Positions 14,659 to 26,274 of a stretch of 64,000 bases of DNA are shown piece after piece. The notes beneath the pieces were generated by a model, which saw only the letters and a list, made by a program, of their open reading frames with translations, was not told where the DNA came from and made no database searches. The DNA lies in contig CAVRAU010000017.1 in NCBI GenBank assembly GCA_963719055.1, forward strand, positions 124,001 to 188,000. Direction: 5' to 3'. This DNA comes from CAXMQZ01 sp963719055 (GTDB taxonomy: Bacteria > Acidobacteriota > Thermoanaerobaculia > Multivoradales > JAHEKO01). Position 1 is the stretch's first letter, and every line of letters begins with the position of its first letter. A program made the position numbers and the translations under genes.

Positions 14659-16485
14659 CTAAGGGGATGCCTTTTCGATGACGTGCAACTGATCCACGGG
14701 CAGACCGCTGGCGTCTTGGGTCGATCCATCGGGCCAGACGATCGTCAGGGAGTCGATCGTCGCCACGGAACCGAGACCAAACGTCAGGGTGAGCTCGGAT
14801 TGGGACTGGTAGCTGCGGGTTGGCATCACCTGCCGCCTCTGCGTCTCGCCGCCTGCGACCAGCTCGACGCGGGCGCCGATAGCGTCGGAGTTGGGGCTCG
14901 GACCGCGCAGCTTCAGTCGCAGCCAATGATGACCCAGCTGCTGGTCATTGCGGAAGAGAAGGGCTCTCCTGCCGGCCTGGGTCACCACGAAATCCAGATC
15001 GCCGTCACCGTCGATGTCCGCGGCGGCGCTGCCGCGACCAACCAGGGGTATGGCCAGGTCCCCAGTGGTCTCCGGCGCCACCGGCAGAAATCCTTGCCGG
15101 TGCTCGAATCCAGCGTTCCAGAAGAGCTGCGTCGCCTGTTCGTAGGTCTGGCTGGGGTCGACGCTGTTGATCTCGCTCTCCAGATGACCGTTGGTTTGCA
15201 GGAGATCCAACCGACCATCGAGATCGTAGTCGAGAAACAGCATTCCGAAGCTCAGCATCAGCCGGCTGGGGGCGCCAATACCCTCGCCGATCGCCTCGTC
15301 GGCGAAGAGAGAGGGATCTCCCTGGGAGATGTAGAGTGACGTCATCTCGTTGGCAAAGTTGCCGATGGCGAACCCCAACTCTGAATCGTTTCTGTAGAAG
15401 GCCGCATCGACGCCCATGGCCCCCGTCGCTTCTCCCTGGCGTCCATAGGCCAGCCCCCAGAAGGCTCCCATGTCCTCGAAGGATCCGCCGAGATTGCGGA
15501 GAAAGAAGTTCTGGACCGTATCGTTGGCCACGAAGAGGTCCATCCACCCGTCGCCGTCGGCATCGATGGGCAGCAGGCCGAGGGCTTTGCCGGCCGCCAT
15601 TCCCGTGGCTTCGTTGAAGATCTCGATTCCAGCTTCGGCAGAGACGTTCGCGAACGTGCCATCACCATTGTTGCGATACAAATAGGACAACGTTCCTTCG
15701 TAGTTGGTGGGAGGGCCGTAGGCTCTGCCGACGCCCGTCAGCCGGTAGTCCACCTCGAAGTCGATGTCCCGCGACCATTTGACGTAGTTGGCGACGAAGA
15801 GATCCAGGTCTCCATCGTTGTCGTAGTCGAAGAACGCGGCGCTAGTGCTCCAGGCGTCGTCAGCGCCGCCGACGCCGCTGGCTGAGGTGACATCGCGAAA
15901 GCGCTCACCCTCGTTGTGGAGCAGGCGATTGCTGCCAACGGCTGTCAGGAAGATATCCGTCTGGCCGTCGCCGTCATAGTCACCGACTGCCACACCCGTA
16001 CCGTACAGGGGTTGGTTCAGAGACATCTCCGCCGTCACCTCGTCGAACACACCGCTTCCTTGATTACGGTAGAGAGCGGGTGTCGGAGCCGGATCAACGG
16101 CTGAGGAATGTGGCCAGTAGGTGGAGTTGACCAGCAGCAGATCCGGGTCGAGGTCGCCGTCATAGTCGAAGAAAGCGGCGCCGCTGCCCATGGTCTCTGG
16201 CAGAAGCTTTTCCCCTGTGGCGCCGTTGAAGTGCTCGAATCGGATCCCCGCCGGGGACGTGATATCCGAGAAGATGACGGCCGGTGCCTGGGCTTCTCGT
16301 GAGACCTCGATCGGAGCCTCGGTCTCGATGACCACTTCCGGTGCCGCCTCTTCGGGCTGGCGCAGAAATAGTAGGGTAGCGCCGACGATCAAGGCCAGAG
16401 CGAGGATGACGAGCACCGACCAGCGGAACGCCCTGCCGATGACCACGTCGTCTTCGGGTACGAACTGTTCTTCCTCTCTGTTCAT
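14659..16485 (-). CDS. CRTAC1 / ASPIC-UnbV beta-propeller protein, membrane-anchored
   Basis: This 608-residue protein has one membrane helix near the N-terminus (about 22-46). An FG-GAP/VCBS propeller follows with at least six calcium-loop repeats of DxDxDG type: DYDGDLDPD, DYDGDGQTD, DYDNDGDLD, DADGDGWMD, DYDLDGRLD and DIDGDGDLD. The C-terminus is an ASPIC/UnbV domain (FGLGSVATIDSLTIVWPDGS). The protein should sit outside the inner membrane facing the periplasm; its biochemical role is unknown. The ATG overlaps the stop of the cytochrome-TPR gene by 4 bp, so it is translated from the same mRNA. Such propellers recur beside TPR and multihaem proteins in Acidobacteria and Planctomycetes. Confidence 0.9.
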   Translation of the reverse strand: MNREEEQFVPEDDVVIGRAFRWSVLVILALALIVGATLLFLRQPEEAAPEVVIETEAPIEVSREAQAPAVIFSDITSPAGIRFEHFNGATGEKLLPETMGSGAAFFDYDGDLDPDLLLVNSTYWPHSSAVDPAPTPALYRNQGSGVFDEVTAEMSLNQPLYGTGVAVGDYDGDGQTDIFLTAVGSNRLLHNEGERFRDVTSASGVGGADDAWSTSAAFFDYDNDGDLDLFVANYVKWSRDIDFEVDYRLTGVGRAYGPPTNYEGTLSYLYRNNGDGTFANVSAEAGIEIFNEATGMAAGKALGLLPIDADGDGWMDLFVANDTVQNFFLRNLGGSFEDMGAFWGLAYGRQGEATGAMGVDAAFYRNDSELGFAIGNFANEMTSLYISQGDPSLFADEAIGEGIGAPSRLMLSFGMLFLDYDLDGRLDLLQTNGHLESEINSVDPSQTYEQATQLFWNAGFEHRQGFLPVAPETTGDLAIPLVGRGSAAADIDGDGDLDFVVTQAGRRALLFRNDQQLGHHWLRLKLRGPSPNSDAIGARVELVAGGETQRRQVMPTRSYQSQSELTLTFGLGSVATIDSLTIVWPDGSTQDASGLPVDQLHVIEKASP

Positions 16486-19276
16486 TCGTCTCCCCGCCGT
16501 TCGAGATCGTAGATGACGATCGCGTCAGCCGCGTGATCGGCTGCCGGGTTGGCGGCCCGGTGAATGGCGATCGCCCGATCACGGGCGTTGTCGTCAGGCC
16601 TGTACTTCTGGTGGAGCTCGAAGTGTTTGGCCGCTCTTTGCCGGTCGCCGAGCTGCTTGAAGATCAAGTCCAGGTTGTAGTGGGCGGTGACGTTCTCGGG
16701 GTCTTCTTTGAGGGCCTGGAGAAACATATCGCGAGCCTGTTCGAGAAAGGCCATACGTTGGTCCTGTCGACTGGCTCCGCGTTCCTGTTTGGCCCTCTCG
16801 AAAAGCGCCTGTCCCAACTCGTCGAGCAAGCGGTAGTCACGGCTGAAGTCGAAGCCTCGGGCTCGGGTCTCTTGATCGTCCAGATCGAGGATGCTCTGGA
16901 AGTTGGCGATGGCTTCATCCAGATAGCCGTTCTGTTTGTTGACCAGCCCGGTAAACCAGGCCACCGACCAGCTGGGAGCCGGGGGATCGAAGGCGGCGGC
17001 ACGAGCCAGCGCTTCGATTGCCTTGTCCTGCACGGTGCCTTGGGCCAGGAACACCCTGGCGAGATTCAGCGGGCCTTCGGGCCGGCCCAACTCTTCGACG
17101 CGGGCGAAGGCCTGTTCGGCTTGTCGCAGCTCTCCCTTGCTCGGGCCCCCTTTGCGCAACAAACCGATGCCATAGTCGTTCCAGCGTTGCCATTCGGGGA
17201 TTGACGATGCCTGCCGTCGCGGTTTTCGCATTGCTCCCCTTCGACGGGGAACGTGATGCTGTCTTCTGCCAGGGTGAGGATGGGGAGGTCGTTGATGTAG
17301 TCGTCGCCCAGGACATAGCGCATGAGCCGGGCATCGAATTTCCGATACAGCAGTCTGACGTCGACCTTGACCGGACCTGACACCTCAGGCGGCAGACGCA
17401 ACAGATAGTGCACCACGTCTGCGGCTCCCGGTGGAATCTGGTGATCGTACAGCGAGACGAAGATGTCGGGGACGTTGCGGCGCTCGATCCGGTTACCCTG
17501 GCGATCCAGGACGTAGGAGTTGACGAAGTGCGACCAGGGATCTACATCGCCGGCCGCGTCGATCTTGCCGCTGCGGCCGATGATCGTATCGCCCGTGGTG
17601 ACGGTGATGTCGAGCCAGGCCTCATTGGAATCCGTGGTTCCCTGCGTAAAGGGATGACCCATCTTGAGAGTCCTGATGACGGTCTCCAGGAGATACGCTT
17701 GACCTGGTTCCAGCGTCGGTAACTCAGGTCGCAGAGGTGCCACGAGCTCGCCGTTGATCGTGCCGCCTTTCTTGAGACCGAAGATGTCGACCCGCATCAC
17801 GCCCTTGTTGAAGGTCTGGTGCTTTTCGATCGCCCAGTCCGGCTGCTCCAGGAGTGTGGGAATTGCCGTGTTGGCGCTGGGGAACTGGTGATCATGGACC
17901 GTCAGCTCTCCCGTGTTCTCGAAGTCCTGGGCTCCAAACTGGTCCGACTGCATCAACGGCATGTGGCAGCCGTTGCAGTTGGGCTCCGCCTCATCGGGAT
18001 AGTAGAAGCTGGAAACTCCATGTCCCGAAACACCACTCAGCAGAAAGGTGTCGTAGTGGTTCTGCCCCCGCAGCCATTTGTAGGCGTTCAGCTCCTCGGG
18101 GATGTGGACCTTGTGACAGGTGCCGCAGAACTCGGTTTCTCTGTGCAAGGGCTTCAAAAAGGTCTTCTTGTGAAACTCGGGCTTGGCCTTGACCAGCTGC
18201 CGGTTGATCCATTGGAGACCGGAGTTGTCGCTGAAGGCGAAGGGATAGTGGATGGGCTCCTCGATGGTGAAGTCGGAGTTGCCGCGGACGCTGTTGACGT
18301 GAGTGATGGCGTGACAGCTGGTACAGGTGATACCGGCGTGCGCGGTCGGGTCGTTGACATCATCGAATTCGGGGTCGTCGAACTTGCCGCCGAAAAACAC
18401 CACGGGGTCGTGGCAGCCGGCGCAGAAACGCGCTGCTTGGAGGTCTCCATCCCGTTCAATGGCAACCTGACGGGTGTCCCGTACCGAAGCCAGGTAGACC
18501 GGGTTGTTGAAGGAGCTCAAGTGGTGAACGCTGGCCGCCCAGGTGTTGAAGCTATCCTCGTGGCACTCCTTGCAGTACTGCTCGTTCATCAAGACTCGGG
18601 TGGGGATGAAGTCTCCGCTGGCCGTGCGGGCCAACGAAGGGAAGAAGTACTGCTCGCCGGATTCTGGCCCTTCCAGGTTCCATTGGCGAGGATCCTGCGC
18701 CTGCACGATGAGCATCACCGCCGCGAAGACGGCTGCCACGACGGCCCAGCGGACACCCACCCGCCAGCGGAGCCGCTTACCGGCCAGACGATGCAGCACG
18801 AAGAGCCAGGCGGCAATCAACGGAGTGGCGACATGGGTCCAATAGGCCACGGCTCGTACGGCCGGATCTTTGACCACGATCACGCCCTCGATGCGAGTCA
18901 GGACAACGCCACTGACCAGCAGGGCCAGGGCGGTGCCGAAAAGCGCGTAGCCCACATAGACTGCCCGCCGATTCGGTCGGGTATAGGAATTGCGCATGTG
19001 GACCAGGCCGAAGATCACCACCGGCAGGATGATGGCGAGCCCCAAGGCCAGGTGAACCAGGAACATGATCAGGTAGAACCAGTTTTGATAGGTCTCGCCC
19101 GTGAAGGATTCGAAGACCGTGACACTGATCAGATAGCTCGAGTTGACGGCCAGGAGCGCAAACAGACCCAGAACCACCGCCAGCAGCTTCTTGAGTCGCG
19201 GGCCCACAGCCGGAACGTATTTTCGAGGTCTCTTGGCGGGGCGCAGCGGGGCCGCCTGCGGTCTGTGATCTGTCAT
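16482..19276 (-). CDS. Transmembrane multihaem cytochrome c with C-terminal TPR domain (one frameshift)
   Basis: One gene of about 930 residues, broken by an apparent indel near 17215. The N-terminus has five hydrophobic helices (about 30-53, 67-93, 106-128, 145-163, 173-192). His pairs H75/H93 and H148/H162 lie within or at helix ends, as in b-haem domains. The periplasmic part has five c-haem sites: CKECH 235-239, CAGCH 285-289, CTSCH 318-322, CGTCH 384-388 and CNGCH 434-438. After the break, IPEWQRWNDYGIGLL begins a TPR region (AIANFQSILDLD, ENVTAHYNLDLIFKQLG). A role passing electrons from the quinone pool to the periplasm is inference. It is the middle gene of a three-gene operon. Confidence 0.82.
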
Positions 19277-19317
19277 GGTGTGGGTCTCGGACGCCAGGAA
19301 ATCTGCCCAGCCTCCTT

Positions 19318-20075
19318 CTAGGGACGGGTCTCGGAGTAGTCCTCGGGCAACGGAGTTTCTTCCTTGTAGGCAGCCAGTCCTCGGTCGACGAATTCCTCGA
19401 CCTTGACGGCGTGGGCACGAATCAGTTTCGCGACCTGATCATCCTCCGAGGTTTCGGTGACTTCGACGCCCCCCTCGATGTCGGTGATCTGCATCTCGAT
19501 GGCCTCTCGACGGTCGAAGATCTCGCGAAAAAGCGGATCCCAGTTGCGAATACGGCCGCCGCCGTGGATCAGATCGACCATCTGCCGGACGTGAATGCGT
19601 ACCGCATCGACAATCTCCGGATCCTTGGACACCGTCCGGGTCAGGACGCCGCCGGGGATGTTCTCGACGGTGCGCTCCAGACTCTGGTGATGGTCGACAA
19701 GAAAGTGGATGACCTGGGCCTCGGGACGTCCGCCCCCTCGCGTCTGGCCGCCGCTTCCCTGCCCCTGTCGACCCTGTCCTGCGTGGCCTTTGCCGCGTCC
19801 TTTGCCGCCTTGACCTCGGCCGGTTCCCTTTCCTCGGCAGTTTTTCCCCCACCCTGTTGGTTACAGCAAGGGCACTCTCGAATTTCTGTTTCCGGTTCCA
19901 GGTTCTCGTCTATTTCCGCTTCAGGGGGTTGCTGTTCCGTCGGCATCCCTGGTTCGGGGGTCTGGGCGAAAGCCATGGCGGTCAACGTCAACAGGCCCAG
20001 GAGAAGGCAGAGTGGCAGTTTTCGCAGGTGGATTCGGTAGTGCTTCCTTGGGTCGGTGATGTCTTGTCGCTGCAT
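19318..20075 (-). CDS. Secreted protein with duplicated about 45-residue His-containing repeat (one frameshift)
   Basis: This gene of about 250 codons starts at 20075 with a signal peptide (LPLCLLLGLLTLTAMAFAQ). An acidic Pro/Glu region, a CPCC cysteine cluster and a charged helix (AEVKAAKDAAKATQDRV) follow. After an indel near 19732 (in a G-rich run) the frame continues VIHFLVDHHQSLERTVENIP. Two tandem copies of one module can be aligned: V..IPGGV.TRTVSKDPEIVDAVRIHV and I..IEGGVEVTETSEDDQVAKLIRAHA. Both keep GGV, T.T, acidic D and R-x-H. I do not recognise a named family. Periplasmic location and the shared operon with a multihaem cytochrome make metal or haem binding a reasonable guess, no more. 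Confidence 0.7.
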
Positions 20076-20184
20076 GGCATTTCCCTCCGGGACGGTCGGT
20101 TAACGCCTTCCTGAGGTCAAGTCTATCGGTCGTGGAAAGCGAGACAAAGGAAAATTGAGGATCCCTTACCGGTTCTGGTGGGTC

Positions 20185-20190
20185 TAAACT
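20185..20190 (+). promoter_or_regulatory. Candidate -10 (TAAACT) before the alpha-2-macroglobulin gene
   Basis: TAAACT ends 8 nt before the ATG at 20199, so transcription from it would give an essentially leaderless mRNA. No matching -35 was found. The same hexamer type recurs close to other start codons in this window. Confidence 0.25.
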
Positions 20191-20198
20191 GTGTAGAG

Positions 20199-23100
20199 AT
20201 GAAAAAATCACCAGAAATCGTGCGCAAATCGCTACTGACCCTACTGTTTCTGCTGGCGGTCCTACTGATTGGACTCTCCACCAGCGCCAGCATGAGACCT
20301 GGAGTGGACGGATCTCCTCGCGATGCCGATACCGGCGAGCTGGCGAGAACCGCTACGATGACTCCATGCGATGGGACGAGGTCGAGCGGCTCAGGAGTGA
20401 AGACAAGTACGCGGCAGCCGCCGAAATCGTCGAGAAAATCCTCGGCCAGGCCATCGCTTCCGGCAATGAAGAGGAGTGGACCCGGGCGCTGATCCGATCG
20501 GTGCAGCTGCGCACCGCCCTGCACGGTTATGAGACCACTGTGCGATTTCTGCAAGAGCAGCCCTGGCCGGAGACTCCTGTCTACCGGACGGTGCTCGAGC
20601 TCTTCTACGCCCATGGACTGGTGACCTATCTCCAGTCCTACTCGTGGGAGATCGCGCAGCGAGAGTTGGTGGAGACCGATGGCGAGGTCGATCTGAAGCG
20701 GTGGACTCGGGACCAGATCTTCGCGGAAGCTCAGCGATCGTTTGTCGAGATCTGGCTGGGTCGGGACGAATGGGGTGATCAAGGGCTCGGCAAACTCGCC
20801 GAGTACCTGGCGCAGAACACCTATCCGGCTCGTATCCGCGGTACCTTGCGGGATGCCGTGACCTATCTGTGGGTCGAGCTCCTGGCCGACTCGAGCTTCT
20901 GGCGCCCACGCCACAGCAACCAGGTGTATCGACTCGATCGAGCGGCGCTGATCGAATCCAGCGCCGGCCATTGCTCTGGATGCTGATCTAGACGACCCGG
21001 AGCTTCACCCCCTCCTCAAGATGGCCATCGTCCTGGACGATCTCGAGCTCTGGCACCAACAGAGTGATCGCCCCGAGGCTGCCTTCGAGGCCCGGCTGCA
21101 GCGGTTGCGGCAGCTCCACGCAGCCCTCGATCAGGAGGCCGATCGGGAGGCGATTCGACAGAACCTGAGCGAGGCGCTGGACGATCTGGGAAGGCGCTTC
21201 GATTGGTGGTCCATGGGGCAGGCCCTCTTGGCCGAGTTGGTGCAGCAGGAGACCGCCTCCGACGCCCTGATCCGGGCGCGCGAGCTAGCACTGGAAGGAG
21301 AGCGGGCTCACCCTGACAGCATCGGGGGACAACGGTGCCGGCATCTCATTGCCAGCATCGAAGCTCCTCACTTCGATGTCACCGCCATGCAGAGCGACGG
21401 GCTCGACAGACGCTCGATCCTCATTCGTCACAAGAATCTCGAAGTCGTCCATTTCCGGGCCTATCGGCTCGATCTGCTGGCGCAGATCGAATCCAGCAAG
21501 GACTACAATCTGCTGCCCGGCTATCGAGAGGTGCCGGAACTGATGAAACGACAGCTGCCGGTGGCCGAGTGGAGCGAATCGCTGCCGGCGACCGTCGACT
21601 TTCAGGTGCACCAGACCTTTTCCACACCCGCCCTGAGCGAGCCCGGACTGTACGTCGTCGTGGGTTCGGCGCGACGCAACTTCGCCGAGAGCCACAATAA
21701 CGAATCGTCGCCGTGAACCTCGTGATCGGCGATCTGGTGCTGTTGACCCGCAACACGGACGACGGCTTCGAAGTGCAGGTTCGCTCTGGCAGCAGTGGCA
21801 AGGCGCTGGCGGGTGTCGAGGTCCTCTTGTACAGGTACGACTACCGGCGCGGTCACCGCCGGGTGGCCAGCCGCAGGACCGACTCCTCTGGCGAGGTCCT
21901 TCTCGCGGGGCCGGGCCGAACGGCAGGATCGGTATTTTGTCGTGGCCCGGCTGGGTGACGAGCTCGGTCTGGACTCCACCGCTCTTTGGCGGCTGCAGAG
22001 TGTCGCTCAACATGCCAGAACCTCGGCGCTGGTCTATACCGATCGCAGCGTCTACCGGCCACAGCAGCGAATCCACTGGCAGGTCGTCGGGTATCGGATG
22101 GATGGCAATGGCAAGGGTAGCGTGCTGTCCGGGCAGTCGCTGCAGGTGGATCTTCTGGACGCCAATCACCAGGTGGTCGAAAGCCGGCAGGTCGAAGCCA
22201 ACTCCTTTGGCACCGCCTCAGGAGAGTTCGATATTCCAGCCGGTCGACTGCTGGGCCAGTGGAGCCTGCAGACTTCGTTGGGCGGTCAGAGCCAGATCCG
22301 GGTGGAGGAGTACAAACGCCCCACCTTCGAGGTCGCAGTGCAGGAGCCCGCAGCTCCTCTGCGGCTGAATCGATCGGCCGAGTTGCGGGGACAAGCCGGG
22401 TACTACTTTGGCTTACCCGTAGTCGAAGGATCGGTCTCCTGGCAGGTGGAGCGAGTGCCGGTCTATCCCCGTTGGTGGTGGTATTGGCGACCGGTTTCGA
22501 GCCGTCCGGAGATCGTTGCCTCGGGTGACACCACGACCGATGCGGAAGGCGAGTTCCAGCTGGCGTTTCTGCCGGAGGCCGATGAGCGACAGGCCGACGC
22601 CAGAGCGGTGTCCTACAACTTTCGACTGCAGGTCGATGTCGTGGACGACGGGGGTGAGACGCGATCCGCGGAGCGGACCTTCCGCCTGGGCTTTGTGACG
22701 GTCCAGGCAGCGATCGAGTTCGATTCAGGATTTTTTCGGGCTGGCGAGGCCGTGGACCTGCGGGTTCTTCGGTCTGATCTCGATGGGACCCCCAGGTCGG
22801 GCCGCGGCTCCTGGGAGCTCCATCGGCTGCAGCAACCCGAGCGAGGCCCTGTTGCCCGCCGAGCAGCCGCTGCCGGAGGGAATGAATGGGGATCACCAGT
22901 TCGCTGTTCCTGGTGACGATCTCAGGGCTCGCTGGGACACGAGCTACAGCCCGGAACAAGTCATGGGGCTCTGGCCGGCCGAGCGCCGGCTGACCTCCGG
23001 CGATGTCGAGCACGATGGAGACGGGCTGTCGAGAGTCGATCTGGGCACCCTGAAGCCCGGTGCCTACAGGGTCACCTACAGCACCGAGGACGAGTTTGGA

Positions 23101-26100
23101 GCGAGTTTCGAGACCCACCGGGACTTTGTGGTGGCGGCCGATGGGAAGGATCCGGTGGCCGTGCCATCGCTACTGTTGATCGAGAGGGCGTCGGTTGCCG
23201 TAGGGGAGACGGCACGTCTCTTGGTTCAATCGGGTCTGGAGGACCAGCAGCTGATGCTGGAGATCTATCGCGACGGCCGACGGATCCGTCGCCAGAGTCT
23301 GAGCTCGGACGATGGGACCCAGGTCGTGGAGATCCCCGTCGGCCGGGAGGACAGAGGGGGCTTTGGCGTGCGGTTGACCTCGGTTCGCGACCATCAGCTC
23401 ATGACCTTCCAGCAGTCGGTCTTCGTTCCCTGGCAGGACCGGGAGCTGCAGGTCAGCTTTGCCAGCTTTCGCGATCTCCTGCGACCCGGCGGCAGGGAGA
23501 CCTGGCGGGTCCAGGTCAAAGGGTGGCAGGGGGATCCGTTGGCGGCCGGTGCGGCCGAGCTGCTGGCCTACATGTATGACCGCAGCCTCGACATCTTTGC
23601 TCCTCACGTCCCGCCTGTCATCGGCTCGTTGTATCCCTCGCGCTCGGCGATCGGCCCGCTGCAGGTCAGTCTCGGTAGCCGGGGAGAGATCTGGTCGAAC
23701 ACTTCCGGATTCGGCTCACTACCTGGCTACCCCCACCTCATGGGCGATCGCCTGATCTTCTTCGATGGGTATGGCATCGGCGGTCCGGGAAGGCGGGGTC
23801 GCCTGGCCAAGATGGGCATGGCCGATTCCATGGCCCCCATGAGCGCCACTATGGCGCTCGAGGAATCGGTAAGCCTGGAGTCCAAGGAGGACGCCGGGCG
23901 TGACGCACCGGCCGAGTCGGAAGGAGGCGAGGAGACGAGGCACAGCAAGGCGAGGCCCTGCGAAGCGATTTCTCGGAGACGGCATTCTGGAAACCACATC
24001 TGTTGTTGGAAGAGGGCGGTTCGGTCGCTTTCGAATTCACGGTGCCGGACTCGGTGACCGAGTGGAATGTCTGGATCCATGCCCTCAGCCAGGATCTGCG
24101 GGGTGGCTCTCTGCACGAGAACACACGATCCGCCAAAGACCTCATGGTGCGTCCCTATCTGCCGCGCTTTCTGCGCGAAGGCGACCGTGCGCAGCTGCGG
24201 GTGGTGGTCAACAATGCATCCGACGGGGAGCTCACCGGAGACTTGGACTTCGACATTTTGGACCCGGCGAGTGGTGAGAGCCTGCTGGCGGAGTTCGGTC
24301 TCGAAACGGAAACGGCCCGAGGCGTCCCCTTCACGGTGGCGGCGGGCGGCTCTGCGAGCCTGGTATTCACTCTGTCGGCACCCTCGCGAGTCGGCGAGGT
24401 GGCCGTGGAGGTCAAGGGTCAGGCTGGCGAATGGAGCGATGGAGAGCGTCGCCCCTTGCCCTTGCTGCCTGGACGGATGCATCTGAGCCAGTCTCGCTTC
24501 GCGGCCCTGCGGGACAGCGATCGTCGGGAGTTGCATTTCGCGGACATGGCGGCGGATGACGACTCGACTCGCCTACAGGAGCAATTGGTCGTGACCTTGG
24601 ATGCGCAGCTCTTCTATGGCGTGCTCCAGGCTCTGCCCTATCTGGCCAGCTTCCCCTACGAGTGCACGGAACAAACCCTGAATCGATTCGTTTCCACCGG
24701 TATCGTGACCTCGCTTTATGACACCTACCCGGCCGTAGCCAGAATGGCCAAGGAGTTCTCACAGCGCCAGACGCAGTTCGAGACCTGGGACGGGGTCGAT
24801 GCGAATCGCAAGATGGCGCTGGTCGAGACTCCCTGGTTGCGCAGTGCGCAAGGTGGAGATGCCGGCAAAGACGATCTGCTCAACGTTCTCGATCCCCGGA
24901 TCGCCAATGCCGAGCGGCGCTCTGCGCTGGCGAAACTGAACAAGGTCCAGACCTCACTGGGCGGTTTCCCCTGGTGGCCAGGAGGCCCACCCTCTCCCTA
25001 CATGACTCTGTATCTGTTGCAAGGATTCTCCCGAGCCCTGGAGTTCGACATCGAGATCCCCAGGGAGATGGTGGTGCGGGCCTGGCAGTACATGCACCGC
25101 CACTATGTGGACGAGATGGTTCAGAAGATGATGGCAGAGCGACTGCTGCTGGGAGATGGTGACATTCCTCAACTACGTGCTCTCCAGCTATCCCGATGAC
25201 TCGTGGACGGGTGGCGTCTTCACCGGGCAGGAGCGTCGCGAGATGCTCGATTTCTCCTTCCGTCACTGGCGGCGGCACTCGCCCCTGCTGAAGAGCTACC
25301 TGGCCCTGACTCTGCAAAGGGCAGATCGTGGGGACGATGCGAGCCTCGTCTTTCAGAGCGTCATGGACTCGTCCAAGACGACCCGCGATGAAGGCACCTT
25401 CTGGGCACCCGAGGACCGGTCGTGGCTCTGGTACAACGACACCATCGAGACCCACGCTTTCGCGTTGCGGACTCTGAACGAGATCGATCCCGGAGACGAA
25501 CGCCGTCACGGACTCGTCCACTGGCTGTTTCTCAACAAGAAGCTCAACCACTGGAAATCCACTCGTGCCACCGCGGAGGTGATCTACTCGCTGGTTCACT
25601 ACCTGGATCAGGAGGGTCAACTGGGACAGAAGGAAGCCGCGAGCGTCCAGGTCGGGGCACGGGTCGAGCGTTTTGTGTTCGAGCCCGAGCGTTATACCGG
25701 CCGGGGCAATCAGCTGGTGATTGCGGCTGCCGAGATCGATCCCGCGACGAGCTCGACCGTGATCGTCGAGAAATCCACCCCGGGACTCATGTTTGCTTCC
25801 GCTACCTGGAATTTCTCGACGGAGGAGCTGCCAGCAGAGGCTCGGGGCGATTTCTTCTCGGTACAACGTCGATTCTTCCGGCGCGTCGCCACGGCGGACG
25901 GTTGGGTCTTGCGGCCCTTGAGCGCCGGCGACACCGTGGACATCGGCGACCAGGTCGAGGTACAGCTGTCACTCAGGAGCCGTCATGCGGCGGAGTATGT
26001 TCATCTTCGGGATCCCCGGGGGGCAGGCTTCGAGCCGGTCTCCAGCGCCTCGCGCTACCAGTGGAACCTGGGGATCGGTTGGTACGAAGAGATCCGCGAT

Positions 26101-26274
26101 AGCGGCACCAACTTCTTCTTCGACTGGTTACCCGCGGGCGAGTACACCTTCAAGTACCGACTGCGAGTGGCGATGGCGGGTCGCTTCAAGGTGGCGCCGG
26201 CCGTTCTCCAGTCCATGTACGCCCCCGAATTCACGGCGTACTCTTCGGGTGTCGAGCTGCGTGTCGAGAACTAG
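20199..26274 (+). CDS. Bacterial alpha-2-macroglobulin, about 2,020 residues (seven frameshifts)
   Basis: One very large gene. It starts MKKSPEIVRKSLLTLLFLLA (signal or anchor helix, no lipobox Cys). It contains MG-type beta domains (TSALVYTDRSVYRPQQRIHW, then EEYKRPTFEVAVQ) and a bait/ANA region. The A2M domain follows (FWKPHLLLEEGG, then VPDSVTEWNVW), then the thioester CTEQ at 24663-24674 in PYECTEQTLNRF, an alpha-alpha thioester domain (DCCWEMVTFLNYVLSSYP..WYNDTIETHAFALRTL) and a C-terminal receptor-like domain (GWYEEIRDSGTNFFFDWL). A2Ms trap proteases in the periplasm by covalent thioester capture. Frame changes fall near 20344, 20967, 21700, 21910, 22838, 23953 and 25140, and domain order is continuous across each. 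The usual partner pbpC is absent nearby. It shares a CTAG stop with the next gene. Confidence 0.85.

Noticed and set aside
17819..19321. 500-codon plus-strand open frame
   Set aside because: Antisense to the multihaem cytochrome; GC-rich codon bias creates long shadow frames here.
20199..26274. Programmed ribosomal frameshifting as the explanation for the broken alpha-2-macroglobulin frames
   Set aside because: Seven shifts in one gene without consistent slippery sites or downstream structures is not credible; sequencing indels are simpler.
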